Below, in pieces: positions 1-5,322 of a stretch of DNA of 5,633 nucleotides (positions within the stretch are counted from its first letter, which is position 1; each line of letters starts with the position of its first letter). A program made the translations under genes and the position numbers. The notes below the pieces were generated by a model that was not told where the DNA came from, searched no databases, and was given only the letters and a program-made list of their open reading frames with translations. The DNA is from an uncultured Clostridia bacterium (GTDB lineage: Bacteria > Bacillota > Clostridia > Christensenellales > Aristaeellaceae), in NCBI GenBank assembly GCA_944363005.1, contig CALVTV010000214.1, positions 1 through 5,633 on the forward strand, given 5' to 3'.

Positions 1-1
1 C

Positions 2-439
2 CCGTACAGCACCTACCGCGTCTCCGGCTATTACCTGCAAATGGGCGTGAGCACGGAGCAGATCGAGTCGTGGTGCGACTTTGAATGGATCACCCAGAGC
101 AGCCCGTTTGTGCGCGTTATCCAGTCCCTCTCCTGGCGGCTGGGCGCCAAGGGCGACGTGCCCCTCATCGGATGGATGCTCAACATGGGGCTCATCATCT
201 GGGTCATGCTCTTCTTCGTCGTCCGCGAGGCCTATCGGGGCCGCTTTGCGCGCTTTGGCGTGGCGCTGCTGCCCGTGCTGCTCTGGGGCACGTTCCTGCT
301 CGGGCCGGTGATGGCCGGGCGCTACATCTACCCGTTTGTCTGCGCGCTGCCCGTGCTGGCGAGCCGCCCGAAGGAAGTGAGCCTATGGCCGCATGGCGCC
401 CCTGGCACGGATGCCACAAGTGCAGCCCCGGTTGCCTGA
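2..439 (+). CDS. C-terminal end of a polytopic membrane protein, DUF6020-like (partial)
   Basis: The reading frame is open from the window edge, so the N-terminus lies outside; 145 codons are visible before a TGA. Seen: hydrophobic segments at visible residues about 54-74 and 85-104, then a short one at about 108-120 that starts in GRYIYPF. A soluble stretch rich in aromatic and polar residues precedes them. The ending, a last membrane helix with a Gly-Pro and an Arg-Tyr-x-Tyr-Pro pattern, resembles the C-terminus of DUF6020-type membrane proteins of Firmicutes; the family assignment is from memory of the pattern and is tentative. A role in cell-envelope or glycan handling would be inference only. 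The last 18 or so residues (after RPKE) are polar, low in hydrophobicity and encoded inside the next gene in another frame, so they look like a read-on tail rather than a conserved part. Confidence 0.6.
   Translation, partial: PYSTYRVSGYYLQMGVSTEQIESWCDFEWITQSSPFVRVIQSLSWRLGAKGDVPLIGWMLNMGLIIWVMLFFVVREAYRGRFARFGVALLPVLLWGTFLLGPVMAGRYIYPFVCALPVLASRPKEVSLWPHGAPGTDATSAAPVA
371..377 (+). promoter_or_regulatory. Ribosome binding site deciding the start of the DUF5131 gene
   Basis: AAGGAAG lies 7 bases before the ATG at 385. The frame stays open upstream to about base 85, but that upstream part is a shadow of the membrane-protein gene and has no homology-like features. This site together with the conserved tryptophan/cysteine block starting at residue 4 fixes the start at 385. 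Confidence 0.75.
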
Positions 440-1134
440 ACTGCTATGTCTACCGCGGGGACGCGCGCTATGGGCGCGACGCCTCGCAGGTCTATCGAAC
501 GGGCGAGTTTGACCTGCCCGTTCGCGGGCGGCGGGACGGCACGCCCCGGCTTTCGCCGGGCGAAACGGTCTATACCTGCCTGACCAGCGACTTTTTCCTT
601 GAAGAGGCGGACGAATGGCGGCCGCGCGCCTGGCGAATGATCCGCTCGCGGCCCGATCTGATGTTCTTCATCATCACCAAGCGCATCGAGCGCTTTGAAG
701 TCGGCCTGCCCGAGGACTGGGGCGCGGGCTACGGCAACGTAACCCTGGCGGTCACCTGCGAAAACCAGCAGAAGGCCGACGAGCGCCTGCCCATCCTGCG
801 CGAATTGCCGCTTTTCCATCGGGAAATCATCTGCGAACCGCTGCTGGAAGCGATTTCGCTCGACCGCTATCTTTGCGACCGCATCGAAGGGGTGACGGTT
901 GGCGGCGAATCCGGCCCGAACGCGCGGCTCTGCCGCTACGATTGGGTGTTGGATATCGCCCGGGCCTGCCGTGCGGCGGGCGTCCCCTTTCACTTCAAAC
1001 AGACGGGGGCGCGGTTTGAAAAGGACGGGCGCCTCTACCACATTCCCCGCAGAGAACAACACGACCAGGCACGCCGGGCCGGCATCGACAGCCCCGGCGG
1101 CCGCATCTTGGAGGAATCGGACGATGAGACTTGA
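385..1134 (+). CDS. DUF5131 family (phage Gp37/Gp68-like) radical-SAM-like protein
   Basis: 249 residues. The N-terminus carries the block W-x-x-W-x-G-C-x-K-x-S-P-G-C-x-x-C-Y (residues 4-21), the hallmark of the DUF5131 / Gp37_Gp68 family, taken to be a radical-SAM-type iron-sulfur protein. Cysteines are at 10, 13, 17 and 20, so both the family's usual C-x6-C-x2-C (10, 17, 20) and a textbook radical-SAM C-x3-C-x2-C (13, 17, 20) can be drawn. Further family-like segments are a T-S-D-F-F motif near residue 70, an F-x-I-x-T-K-R segment near 95 and G-G-E-S-G-P near 173, all consistent with a TIM-barrel core. The substrate is unknown; members occur in phages and in bacterial chromosomes. The gene overlaps the preceding membrane-protein gene by 55 bases and the following rqcP by 11 bases, suggesting shared transcription, but this gives no clear hint of function. 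Confidence 0.85.
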   Translation: MAAWRPWHGCHKCSPGCLNCYVYRGDARYGRDASQVYRTGEFDLPVRGRRDGTPRLSPGETVYTCLTSDFFLEEADEWRPRAWRMIRSRPDLMFFIITKRIERFEVGLPEDWGAGYGNVTLAVTCENQQKADERLPILRELPLFHREIICEPLLEAISLDRYLCDRIEGVTVGGESGPNARLCRYDWVLDIARACRAAGVPFHFKQTGARFEKDGRLYHIPRREQHDQARRAGIDSPGGRILEESDDET

Positions 1135-1381
1135 CAAATATCTGAAGGTATCGCGCATCATCAAGCGGCGCACGGTGGCCAAAGAGGCTTCCGAAGGCGG
1201 CCGCGTGACGCTCAACGGCAAGGTGGCCAAGCCCTCTACGGAGGTCAAGGAAGGCGACGTGATGGAGATCCGCTTCGGGGAGAAGATGGCGCGTTATCGG
1301 ATTCTCGCCGTCGCGGAGACGGTGCGCAAGGCCGACGCAGGCGCGATGTACGAACTGCTGGGCGGGGAGGAAATCGAATGA
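1124..1381 (+). CDS. rqcP: RqcP (YabO/Hsp15-like) S4-domain RNA-binding protein
   Basis: 85 residues, the usual length of the family. The protein is a single S4 RNA-binding domain: R-L-D-K-Y-L-K-V-S-R-I-I-K-R-R-T at residues 2-17, a conserved G-R-V-x-x-N-G segment near 26-32, then a V-K-x-G-D turn and an I-R-F-G strand near 46-52. This closely matches Bacillus subtilis YabO, now RqcP. From family knowledge, RqcP binds the obstructed 50S subunit with RqcH and drives poly-alanine tailing of stalled nascent chains. A GGAGGA ribosome binding site at 1110-1115, inside the upstream gene, is 8 bases from the ATG, so translation can start independently although the start lies 11 bases before the upstream stop. 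Its own stop overlaps the ispDF start as ATGA, pointing to translational coupling. In B. subtilis yabO sits in a different neighbourhood (yabMNOPQ-divIC). Confidence 0.92.
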   Translation: MRLDKYLKVSRIIKRRTVAKEASEGGRVTLNGKVAKPSTEVKEGDVMEIRFGEKMARYRILAVAETVRKADAGAMYELLGGEEIE

Positions 1382-2547
1382 ACGCGGCGGTGATCGTGGC
1401 CGCTGGACGCGGCACGCGCATGGGCATAAACAAGGTGCTCGCGCCGCTATGCGGGGTGCCGGTCATCGTGCGCACGGCGCGCGCCTTTTGCGAGAGCGGC
1501 CTGTTTGACGGCGGCGTGGTCGTCGTTTGCAGCCAGGAGGACATGGAGGCCATGCGCGCCGTGCTGGCCGATGTGCCCGTGGCCGCCATTGTGCCCGGCG
1601 GAAGCGACCGCCAGCAGAGCGTATGGCTGGGCATTCAGGCGTGCGACCCGAGCGCGGACATCCTCGCCATTCACGACGGCGCGCGTCCGCTCGTCACGCG
1701 GGCGGTGATCGAATCGACGATCGAGAGCGCCCGGCTCTATGGCAGCGGCGTCGCCGCCGTGCCGCTCAAGGACACCGTCAAGCGCGTCGATGGTCAGGGT
1801 TGCGTAGTAGAAACGCCGGAGCGCGAGCGCCTGCGGGCTGTGCAGACCCCGCAGACATTTTCCGCCGCGCTCATTCGCGACGCGCACGCGCGCTTCGCGC
1901 AGAGCGAGCACCGGGCGACGGACGACGCCACGCTTGCGGAGTGGATGGGCCACACGGTGCGCCTGACCGCGGGCGACCCGGAGAACATCAAGCTGACGAC
2001 GCCGGAGGACATGCTGCTCGCCACGCAGGTCATCCGCCGCCGCTCAGGACTTTCAGGGGAGGAATCCACCATGCGCATCGGACATGGATACGACGTACAC
2101 CGGCTTGTCGAAAACCGGGCGCTGATACTCTGCGGCGTCCATGTACCCTACACGCTGGGCCTGCTGGGCCACAGCGACGCGGACGTGGCGCTGCACGCGC
2201 TGATGGATGCGCTGCTGGGCGCGGCGGCGCTGGGCGACATCGGCCGCCACTTTCCGGACACCGACCCCGCCTACGCGGGCGCGGATTCCGGCAAGCTGCT
2301 CGATCACGTGGTAGCGCTGCTTGACGGCAAGGGCTACACCGTGGAAAACGTGGACATCACCATCATCTGCCAGCGCCCGAAGCTCAAGGACTACATCGAA
2401 ACCATGCGCCAAAACGTCGCCGCGCACCTGCATGTGGACACCGACTGTGTGAACGTGAAGGCAACCACCACCGAAAAACTCGGCTTTGAGGGCGAAGGGC
2501 TGGGCATCTCCAGCCACGCCGTCGCCTGCATCGCGCGCAAATCCTGA
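1378..2547 (+). CDS. ispDF: Bifunctional IspD/IspF, MEP isoprenoid pathway
   Basis: 389 residues in one unbroken frame. Residues 1-231 are IspD (2-C-methyl-D-erythritol 4-phosphate cytidylyltransferase): A-A-G-R-G-T-R-M-G at 8-16 with Arg14 and Lys19 for CTP, G-G-S-D-R-Q-Q-S-V at 74-82, H-D-G-A-R-P at 99-104, D-T-V-K at 132-135, Q-T-P-Q at 156-159 and N-I-K at 203-205. Residues 232-389 are IspF (2-C-methyl-D-erythritol 2,4-cyclodiphosphate synthase): D239 and H241 in G-Y-D-V-H plus H273 as expected metal ligands, the G-H-S-D-A-D loop at 264-269, and K-A-T-T-T-E-K-L-G-F at 361-370. Nearly every signature residue of both enzymes is present, so both activities are expected. They catalyse non-consecutive steps, with IspE between; no ispE is visible here. 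The linker is very short (about residues 222-231), and a ribosome binding site with ATG sits at the domain junction. The start overlaps the rqcP stop by ATGA. Confidence 0.95.
   Translation: MNAAVIVAAGRGTRMGINKVLAPLCGVPVIVRTARAFCESGLFDGGVVVVCSQEDMEAMRAVLADVPVAAIVPGGSDRQQSVWLGIQACDPSADILAIHDGARPLVTRAVIESTIESARLYGSGVAAVPLKDTVKRVDGQGCVVETPERERLRAVQTPQTFSAALIRDAHARFAQSEHRATDDATLAEWMGHTVRLTAGDPENIKLTTPEDMLLATQVIRRRSGLSGEESTMRIGHGYDVHRLVENRALILCGVHVPYTLGLLGHSDADVALHALMDALLGAAALGDIGRHFPDTDPAYAGADSGKLLDHVVALLDGKGYTVENVDITIICQRPKLKDYIETMRQNVAAHLHVDTDCVNVKATTTEKLGFEGEGLGISSHAVACIARKS
2055..2063 (+). promoter_or_regulatory. Internal ribosome binding site at the IspD/IspF junction
   Basis: AGGGGAGGA ends 7 bases before an in-frame ATG at 2071, which is exactly where an independent IspF protein would begin (M-R-I-G-H-G-Y-D-V-H). 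It looks like a retained start site that could give free IspF as well as the fusion. Whether it is used cannot be told from the sequence. Confidence 0.6.
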
Positions 2548-2558
2548 GGAGCAGAATC

Positions 2559-3188
2559 TTGGCAAAGAAACGGAAAAGAAGAAAAAAGCGCTCCCTGCCC
2601 GCCCGGCTGATGAGCCGGTTGCTCTCGGCCGTCGATTGGCTGTGCGAGTCGTTCGCGGCGCTGTGCATGGGGATTTTTCGCGGCGTGTTTTCGCTGATCT
2701 GCGGGCTCGTCCGCCTGATCGCCGCGGGCATCTGGCTGCTTGTGCGCCTGCTGATCGCGCCGTTTGCCTATCTTTGGCGCCGCCTGACCAGTAAGTCGCG
2801 CCGTGCCGAGCAATGTCACAGCCTGACGGGGAGCGAGTTTGAGGCGTATGTCGCGCTGATCTTGCGGGACAACGGCTTTCGCGATGTCAAAATGACCGGC
2901 GGAAGCGGCGATCAGGGCGTGGACATCCTCGCCGAACGAAACGGCAGGCTCTACGCCATCCAGTGCAAGAACTACAAGGGCAGCGTCGGCAACTTTGCCG
3001 TGCAGGAGGCCTTTGCCGGCGCGCAGTATTACGGCTGCGACCGCGCCGCCGTCATCTGCCCGGGCACGTTCACCCGCGCCGCCCGGGAACTGGCGCAGAA
3101 GACAGGGGTGCTGCTCTGGGACGCCGAGCGCCTGAGCCACATGATGCGCGTCAGCGGGCGCAAGCCCCATCATCGCAAAAGCGCTTGA
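2559..3188 (+). CDS. Membrane-anchored Mrr-type restriction-endonuclease-fold protein
   Basis: 209 residues starting at TTG; GAGGAG at 2546-2551, on the ispDF stop, is 7 bases upstream and no better ATG exists in this frame. Residues 1-16 are very basic (K-K-R-K-R-R-K-K-R). Residues about 34-75 form hydrophobic stretches broken by arginines (52, 63), reading as one or two membrane helices or a strongly amphipathic anchor. Residues 90-192 are an Mrr_cat domain: G-S-E-F-E (91-95), the catalytic-type G-D-Q-G-V-D (117-122, Asp122) and Q-C-K (135-137, Gln135 and Lys137), then A-V-x-E-A motifs typical of the family. The PD-(D/E)xK residues are intact, so DNA cleavage is plausible. No methyltransferase or specificity subunit is nearby, and the gene is 11 bases after ispDF, so this is not an obvious restriction system. 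Family members with membrane anchors exist but roles are poorly known. Confidence 0.85.
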   Translation: MAKKRKRRKKRSLPARLMSRLLSAVDWLCESFAALCMGIFRGVFSLICGLVRLIAAGIWLLVRLLIAPFAYLWRRLTSKSRRAEQCHSLTGSEFEAYVALILRDNGFRDVKMTGGSGDQGVDILAERNGRLYAIQCKNYKGSVGNFAVQEAFAGAQYYGCDRAAVICPGTFTRAARELAQKTGVLLWDAERLSHMMRVSGRKPHHRKSA

Positions 3189-3213
3189 CAAACAGGCGTT
3201 TCTCGGGTATGAT
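3185..3213 (+). promoter_or_regulatory. SigA-type promoter of glyS
   Basis: TTGACA at 3185-3190, a 17-base spacer and TATGAT at 3208-3213: consensus -35, one mismatch from the TATAAT -10, optimal spacing. The expected start of transcription is near 3220, just before the T-box leader. The -35 box covers the TGA stop of the nuclease gene (3186-3188), so the promoter is fused to the end of the preceding gene with no terminator between. Confidence 0.88.
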
Positions 3214-3219
3214 AACGGT

Positions 3220-3387
3220 GCAACTCGCTGTGATGGGGTTGGCATCCCGGAGCGATGCGCTCAAAAGCATAAACGAGTGGACGTGCCAACGGGCGCGCCA
3301 ACAAGGGTGGAACCGCGGAAGATCCTCTTTCGTCCCTTGAATCCCAGTAAAGAACGGATTCGGGGCGGGTCTTTACGCGGTTCTTTT
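3220..3387 (+). promoter_or_regulatory. T-box riboswitch leader, glycine type, upstream of glyS
   Basis: The 14-base T-box core AGGGTGGAACCGCG is at 3304-3317. The T-G-G-A bulge (3308-3311) would pair with the tRNA end 5'-UCCA; bacterial tRNA-Gly has U at position 73, which matches. The antiterminator can close by AAGGG (3303-3307) with CCCTT (3334-3338). A Stem III hairpin is visible at 3279-3299 (8 pairs with one bulged A, loop AACG). Stem I appears to be closed by ACTCG (3223-3227) with CGAGT (3274-3278), leaving only about 56 bases for it. A candidate glycine specifier GGC followed by A is at 3241-3244, but its placement is uncertain. Known mechanism: uncharged tRNA stabilises the antiterminator and allows glyS transcription. 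The gene downstream being glycyl-tRNA synthetase strongly supports the call. Confidence 0.9.
3310..3387 (+). terminator. Conditional terminator of the glyS T-box
   Basis: GAACCGCG (3310-3317), inside the T-box core, is the perfect complement of CGCGGTTC (3376-3383), which is followed by TTTT (3384-3387). A nested pair, GTAAAGA (3347-3353) with TCTTTAC (3370-3376), can extend it; GAATCC (3339-3344) with GGATTC (3356-3361) is an alternative inner stem. Because the 5' arm is part of the antiterminator, the two forms exclude each other. The T run is short, so termination may be only moderate. Confidence 0.7.
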
Positions 3388-3397
3388 GCAAGCATCG

Positions 3398-3413
3398 GAA
3401 GGCTTTTGCCTTC
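3398..3413 (+). other. Hairpin between the T-box terminator and the glyS start
   Basis: GAAGGC and GCCTTC form a perfect 6-pair stem with a TTTT loop, 23 bases before the glyS ribosome binding site. It lacks a following T run, so it is not a terminator on the + strand. It may protect the mRNA 5' end after readthrough or simply be a leader structure. Confidence 0.45.
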
Positions 3414-3452
3414 TCTCCCCGAAACGACGACCGACAAAGGAGAGACAGAACC

Positions 3453-4850
3453 ATGGCAAAGGTGCAAAACGACATGATGGACAAGCTGGTCGCCCTGTGC
3501 AAGGGCCGCGGCTTCATCTTCCCGGGCAGCGAGATTTACGGCGGCCTGGCCAACAGCTGGGATTACGGCCCGCTGGGCGTTGAATTCAAGAACAACGTCA
3601 AGCGCGCATGGTGGAAGAAGTTCGTTCAGGAAAACCGCTACAACGTGGGCCTGGACTGCGCGATTTTGATGAACCGCCAGGTCTGGGTGGCTTCCGGCCA
3701 CGTGGGCAACTTCAACGATCCGCTGATGGACTGCCGTGCCTGCAAGGCGCGCTTCCGCGCGGACAAGCTCATCGAGGACTGGGCGAAGGCCAATGGCGAG
3801 GACATCGAGGCCGACGGCTGGAGCAACGAGCAGCTCGAGGCGTTCATTGAGGAAAAGCAGATCCCCTGCCCCACCTGCGGCAAGCACGATTTCACGGGCA
3901 TCCGCAAGTTCAACATGATGTTCAAGACGCATCAGGGCGTGACCGAGGACGCGAGCAACGAGATCTATCTGCGCCCGGAGACCGCGCAGGGCATCTTCGT
4001 CAACTTCCCGAACGTAGCGCGCACCACGCGCCGCAAGCTGCCCTTCGGCGTCTGCCAGATCGGCAAGAGCTTCCGCAACGAGATCACGCCGGGCAACTTC
4101 ATCTTCCGCATCCGCGAGTTCGAGCAGATGGAGCTGGAGTTCTTCTGCATGCCGGGCACGGACCTCGAGTGGTTCGCCTACTGGCGCAGCTACTGCCGCG
4201 ACTGGCTGCTGGGCCTGGGCATCAGCGAGGAGCACCTGCGCCTGCGCGACCACAAGCCCGAGGAGCTGGCGCACTACTCGAAGGCCACGACGGACTTTGA
4301 ATACCTGTTCCCGTTCGGCTGGGGCGAGCTCTGGGGCGTAGCCGACCGCACGGACTTCGACCTCAAGGCTCACCAGACGACCTCCGGCAAGAGCATGGAA
4401 TACCTCAACCCGACCACCGGCGAAAAGGTGATCCCGTACGTCATCGAGCCGTCGCTGGGCGCGGACCGCGCGGCGCTGGCGTTCCTGTGCGAAGCGTATG
4501 AGGAGCAGCAGCTCGAGGGTGGCGACATGCGCGTAGTGATGCACCTGCATCCGGCGCTGGCGCCCTACAAGTGCGCGGTGCTTCCGCTGCAAAAGAACAA
4601 GCTGGGCGACCTGGCCACCGAAGTCTATGACAAGCTCAGCAAGCACTTCATGGTCGATTACGACGAGACCGGCTCCATCGGCAAGCGCTACCGCCGCCAG
4701 GACGAGATCGGCACGCCGTACTGCGTGACCGTCGATTTTGACACGCAGGAGACCGGCATGGTCACCGTGCGCGACCGCGACACCATGGCGCAGGAGTCGG
4801 TGCACGTGGACGATCTGGTCGCCTACATTCAGAAGAAGATCGAGTATTGA
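3453..4850 (+). CDS. glyS: Glycyl-tRNA synthetase, single-chain (alpha2) class II type
   Basis: 465 residues, the full length for the bacterial single-chain enzyme, not the GlyQ/GlyS two-subunit form. It charges tRNA-Gly with glycine in the cytoplasm. Seen in order: N-terminal G-F-I-F-P-G-S-E-I-Y-G-G (20-31) with W-D-Y-G-P-L-G (36-42); motif 1 region G-H-V-G-N-F-x-D-P (82-90); a zinc-type pair of C-x2-C sites (Cys94/97 and Cys139/142) in the insertion; R-P-E-T-A-Q-G-I-F (174-182); motif 2 F-R-N-E at 207-210 followed by F-R-I-R-E-F-E-Q-M-E-x-E-F (218-230); motif 3 around E-P-S-L-G-A-D-R (332-339); then an anticodon-binding domain from about 360 to the end. AAAGGAGA at 3436-3443 is about 10 bases from the ATG. 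The gene stands alone between its own T-box-regulated promoter and a strong terminator, so it is probably expressed as a single-gene unit responding to glycine-tRNA charging. Confidence 0.97.
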   Translation: MAKVQNDMMDKLVALCKGRGFIFPGSEIYGGLANSWDYGPLGVEFKNNVKRAWWKKFVQENRYNVGLDCAILMNRQVWVASGHVGNFNDPLMDCRACKARFRADKLIEDWAKANGEDIEADGWSNEQLEAFIEEKQIPCPTCGKHDFTGIRKFNMMFKTHQGVTEDASNEIYLRPETAQGIFVNFPNVARTTRRKLPFGVCQIGKSFRNEITPGNFIFRIREFEQMELEFFCMPGTDLEWFAYWRSYCRDWLLGLGISEEHLRLRDHKPEELAHYSKATTDFEYLFPFGWGELWGVADRTDFDLKAHQTTSGKSMEYLNPTTGEKVIPYVIEPSLGADRAALAFLCEAYEEQQLEGGDMRVVMHLHPALAPYKCAVLPLQKNKLGDLATEVYDKLSKHFMVDYDETGSIGKRYRRQDEIGTPYCVTVDFDTQETGMVTVRDRDTMAQESVHVDDLVAYIQKKIEY

Positions 4851-4855
4851 TTCAC

Positions 4856-4922
4856 ACGGGGGGAAACCGTCCAAAGATTCGGGCGAGTCACGGCGCGCCC
4901 GGGGCGGTTTCTCCCCGTTTTT
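4856..4922 (+). terminator. Rho-independent terminator of glyS
   Basis: A 14-pair stem (4856-4869 with 4905-4918; one G-U pair, otherwise perfect) starts 6 bases after the stop and is followed by TTTTT (4918-4922). The long loop contains a second hairpin, GGGCG (4881-4885) with CGCCC (4896-4900). The length of the stem and the T run make this a strong terminator. Confidence 0.85.
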
Positions 4923-4950
4923 CTATTTATTTTCCAAAAATGGGCGATTG

Positions 4951-4969
4951 GCGCGAAGCGAAGAGGGGA
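4951..4969 (+). repeat. Left arm of an imperfect inverted repeat enclosing the intergenic repeat block
   Basis: The reverse complement of this stretch matches 5381-5400 with one gap and one mismatch, including 11 exact bases (GCGCGAAGCGA against TCGCTTCGCGC). It begins directly before the 98-base array. It could be a terminal repeat of a small element or chance in GC-rich DNA; the core CGCGAAGCG is itself a small palindrome. Confidence 0.4.
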
Positions 4970-5226
4970 CCGGAGCCGGGCGCGCCCAGTGGGCGATACA
5001 GCCCGGCGGAGCGTCGGGAATCGCAAGGAGTGCCACACCTGGCACGACTATGCGAGTTCCCCGGATACCGAAGCCGGGCGCGCCCAGTGGGCGATACAGC
5101 CCGGCGGAGCGTCGGGAATCGCAAGGAGTGCCACGTGCGGCACGACTATGCGAGTTCCCCGGATACCGGAGCCGGGCGCGCCCAGTGGGCGATACAGCCC
5201 GGCGGAGCGTCGGGAATCGCAAGGAG
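4970..5226. repeat. Tandem array of a 98-base hairpin-forming repeat, 2.6 copies
   Basis: Copies run 4970-5067, 5068-5165 and 5166-5226 (truncated). Copies 1 and 2 differ at five positions: one at 4973/5071, and four consecutive bases at 5037-5040/5135-5138. Copy 3 is identical to copy 1 over its 61 bases. Each full unit holds two hairpins. In copy 1, hairpin A pairs GCCGGGC (4975-4981) with GCCCGGC (5001-5007), with an inner CGCCC/GGGCG stem. Hairpin B pairs GGGAA (5016-5020) with TTCCC (5057-5061), TCGCA (5021-5025) with TGCGA (5051-5055), and at its tip GTGCC (5030-5034) with GGCAC (5041-5045). The four clustered differences fall in the loop of hairpin B. The period is not a multiple of three, so open frames through it shift from copy to copy and appear on both strands; none has a ribosome binding site I would trust. 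I do not recognise the family; it resembles REP/BIME-like or MITE-like intergenic repeats in style. Confidence 0.92.
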
Positions 5227-5268
5227 CGTTGTTTGTGGCGGCTCCATGCAGCTTTTCTTGTATGACCC

Positions 5269-5315
5269 GTTTCAATCGTAGGCGGCTTTGCCGCCTGCTC
5301 TGAAACTTGCTTTTT
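5269..5315 (+). terminator. Probable intrinsic terminator or hairpin after the repeat array
   Basis: AGGCGGC (5280-5286) pairs perfectly with GCCGCCT (5290-5296) around a TTT loop, and GTTTCA (5269-5274) with TGAAAC (5301-5306) closes an outer stem. TTTTT follows at 5311-5315. The shape fits a rho-independent terminator, but no gene ends directly upstream, so it may stop readthrough from glyS or from a transcript of the array. The 42 bases between the array and this hairpin show nothing clear. Confidence 0.5.
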
Positions 5316-5322
5316 CTTGTTT

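Noticed and set aside
85..384. Upstream extension of the DUF5131 frame to an ATG at 85
   Set aside because: The extra 100 residues are an out-of-frame reading of the membrane-protein gene, rich in Arg and Ala. The family block begins at residue 4 from the ATG at 385, which has its own ribosome binding site.
328..1248. Open frame of 306 codons on the - strand across the DUF5131 gene and rqcP
   Set aside because: It covers two confidently identified + strand genes, has no recognisable domain and no good ribosome binding site.
3277..3477. Short + strand open frame within the T-box leader
   Set aside because: It overlaps the T-box core and the terminator and runs into glyS in another frame; no ribosome binding site precedes it.
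3261..4874. Long open frame on the - strand, 537 codons, antisense to glyS
   Set aside because: It mirrors the codon pattern of a GC-rich gene and its translation is low-complexity (Val, Ala, Leu, Arg, His). glyS on the + strand has every synthetase motif and its own promoter, ribosome binding site and terminator.
4970..5226. CRISPR array
   Set aside because: The unit is 98 bases and nearly uniform; the only variable part is four bases inside a hairpin loop, so there are no spacers, and no cas genes are present.
4970..5226. Integron attC sites (stem-loops with variable ends)
   Set aside because: No GTT-type core sites flank the units, no integrase or gene cassettes are seen, and the spacing fits a simple tandem repeat.
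4847..5303. Several open frames of 70-190 codons on both strands across the repeat array
   Set aside because: They exist because the repeat lacks stops in several frames; the 98-base period shifts the frame in each copy, and no convincing start signals precede them.
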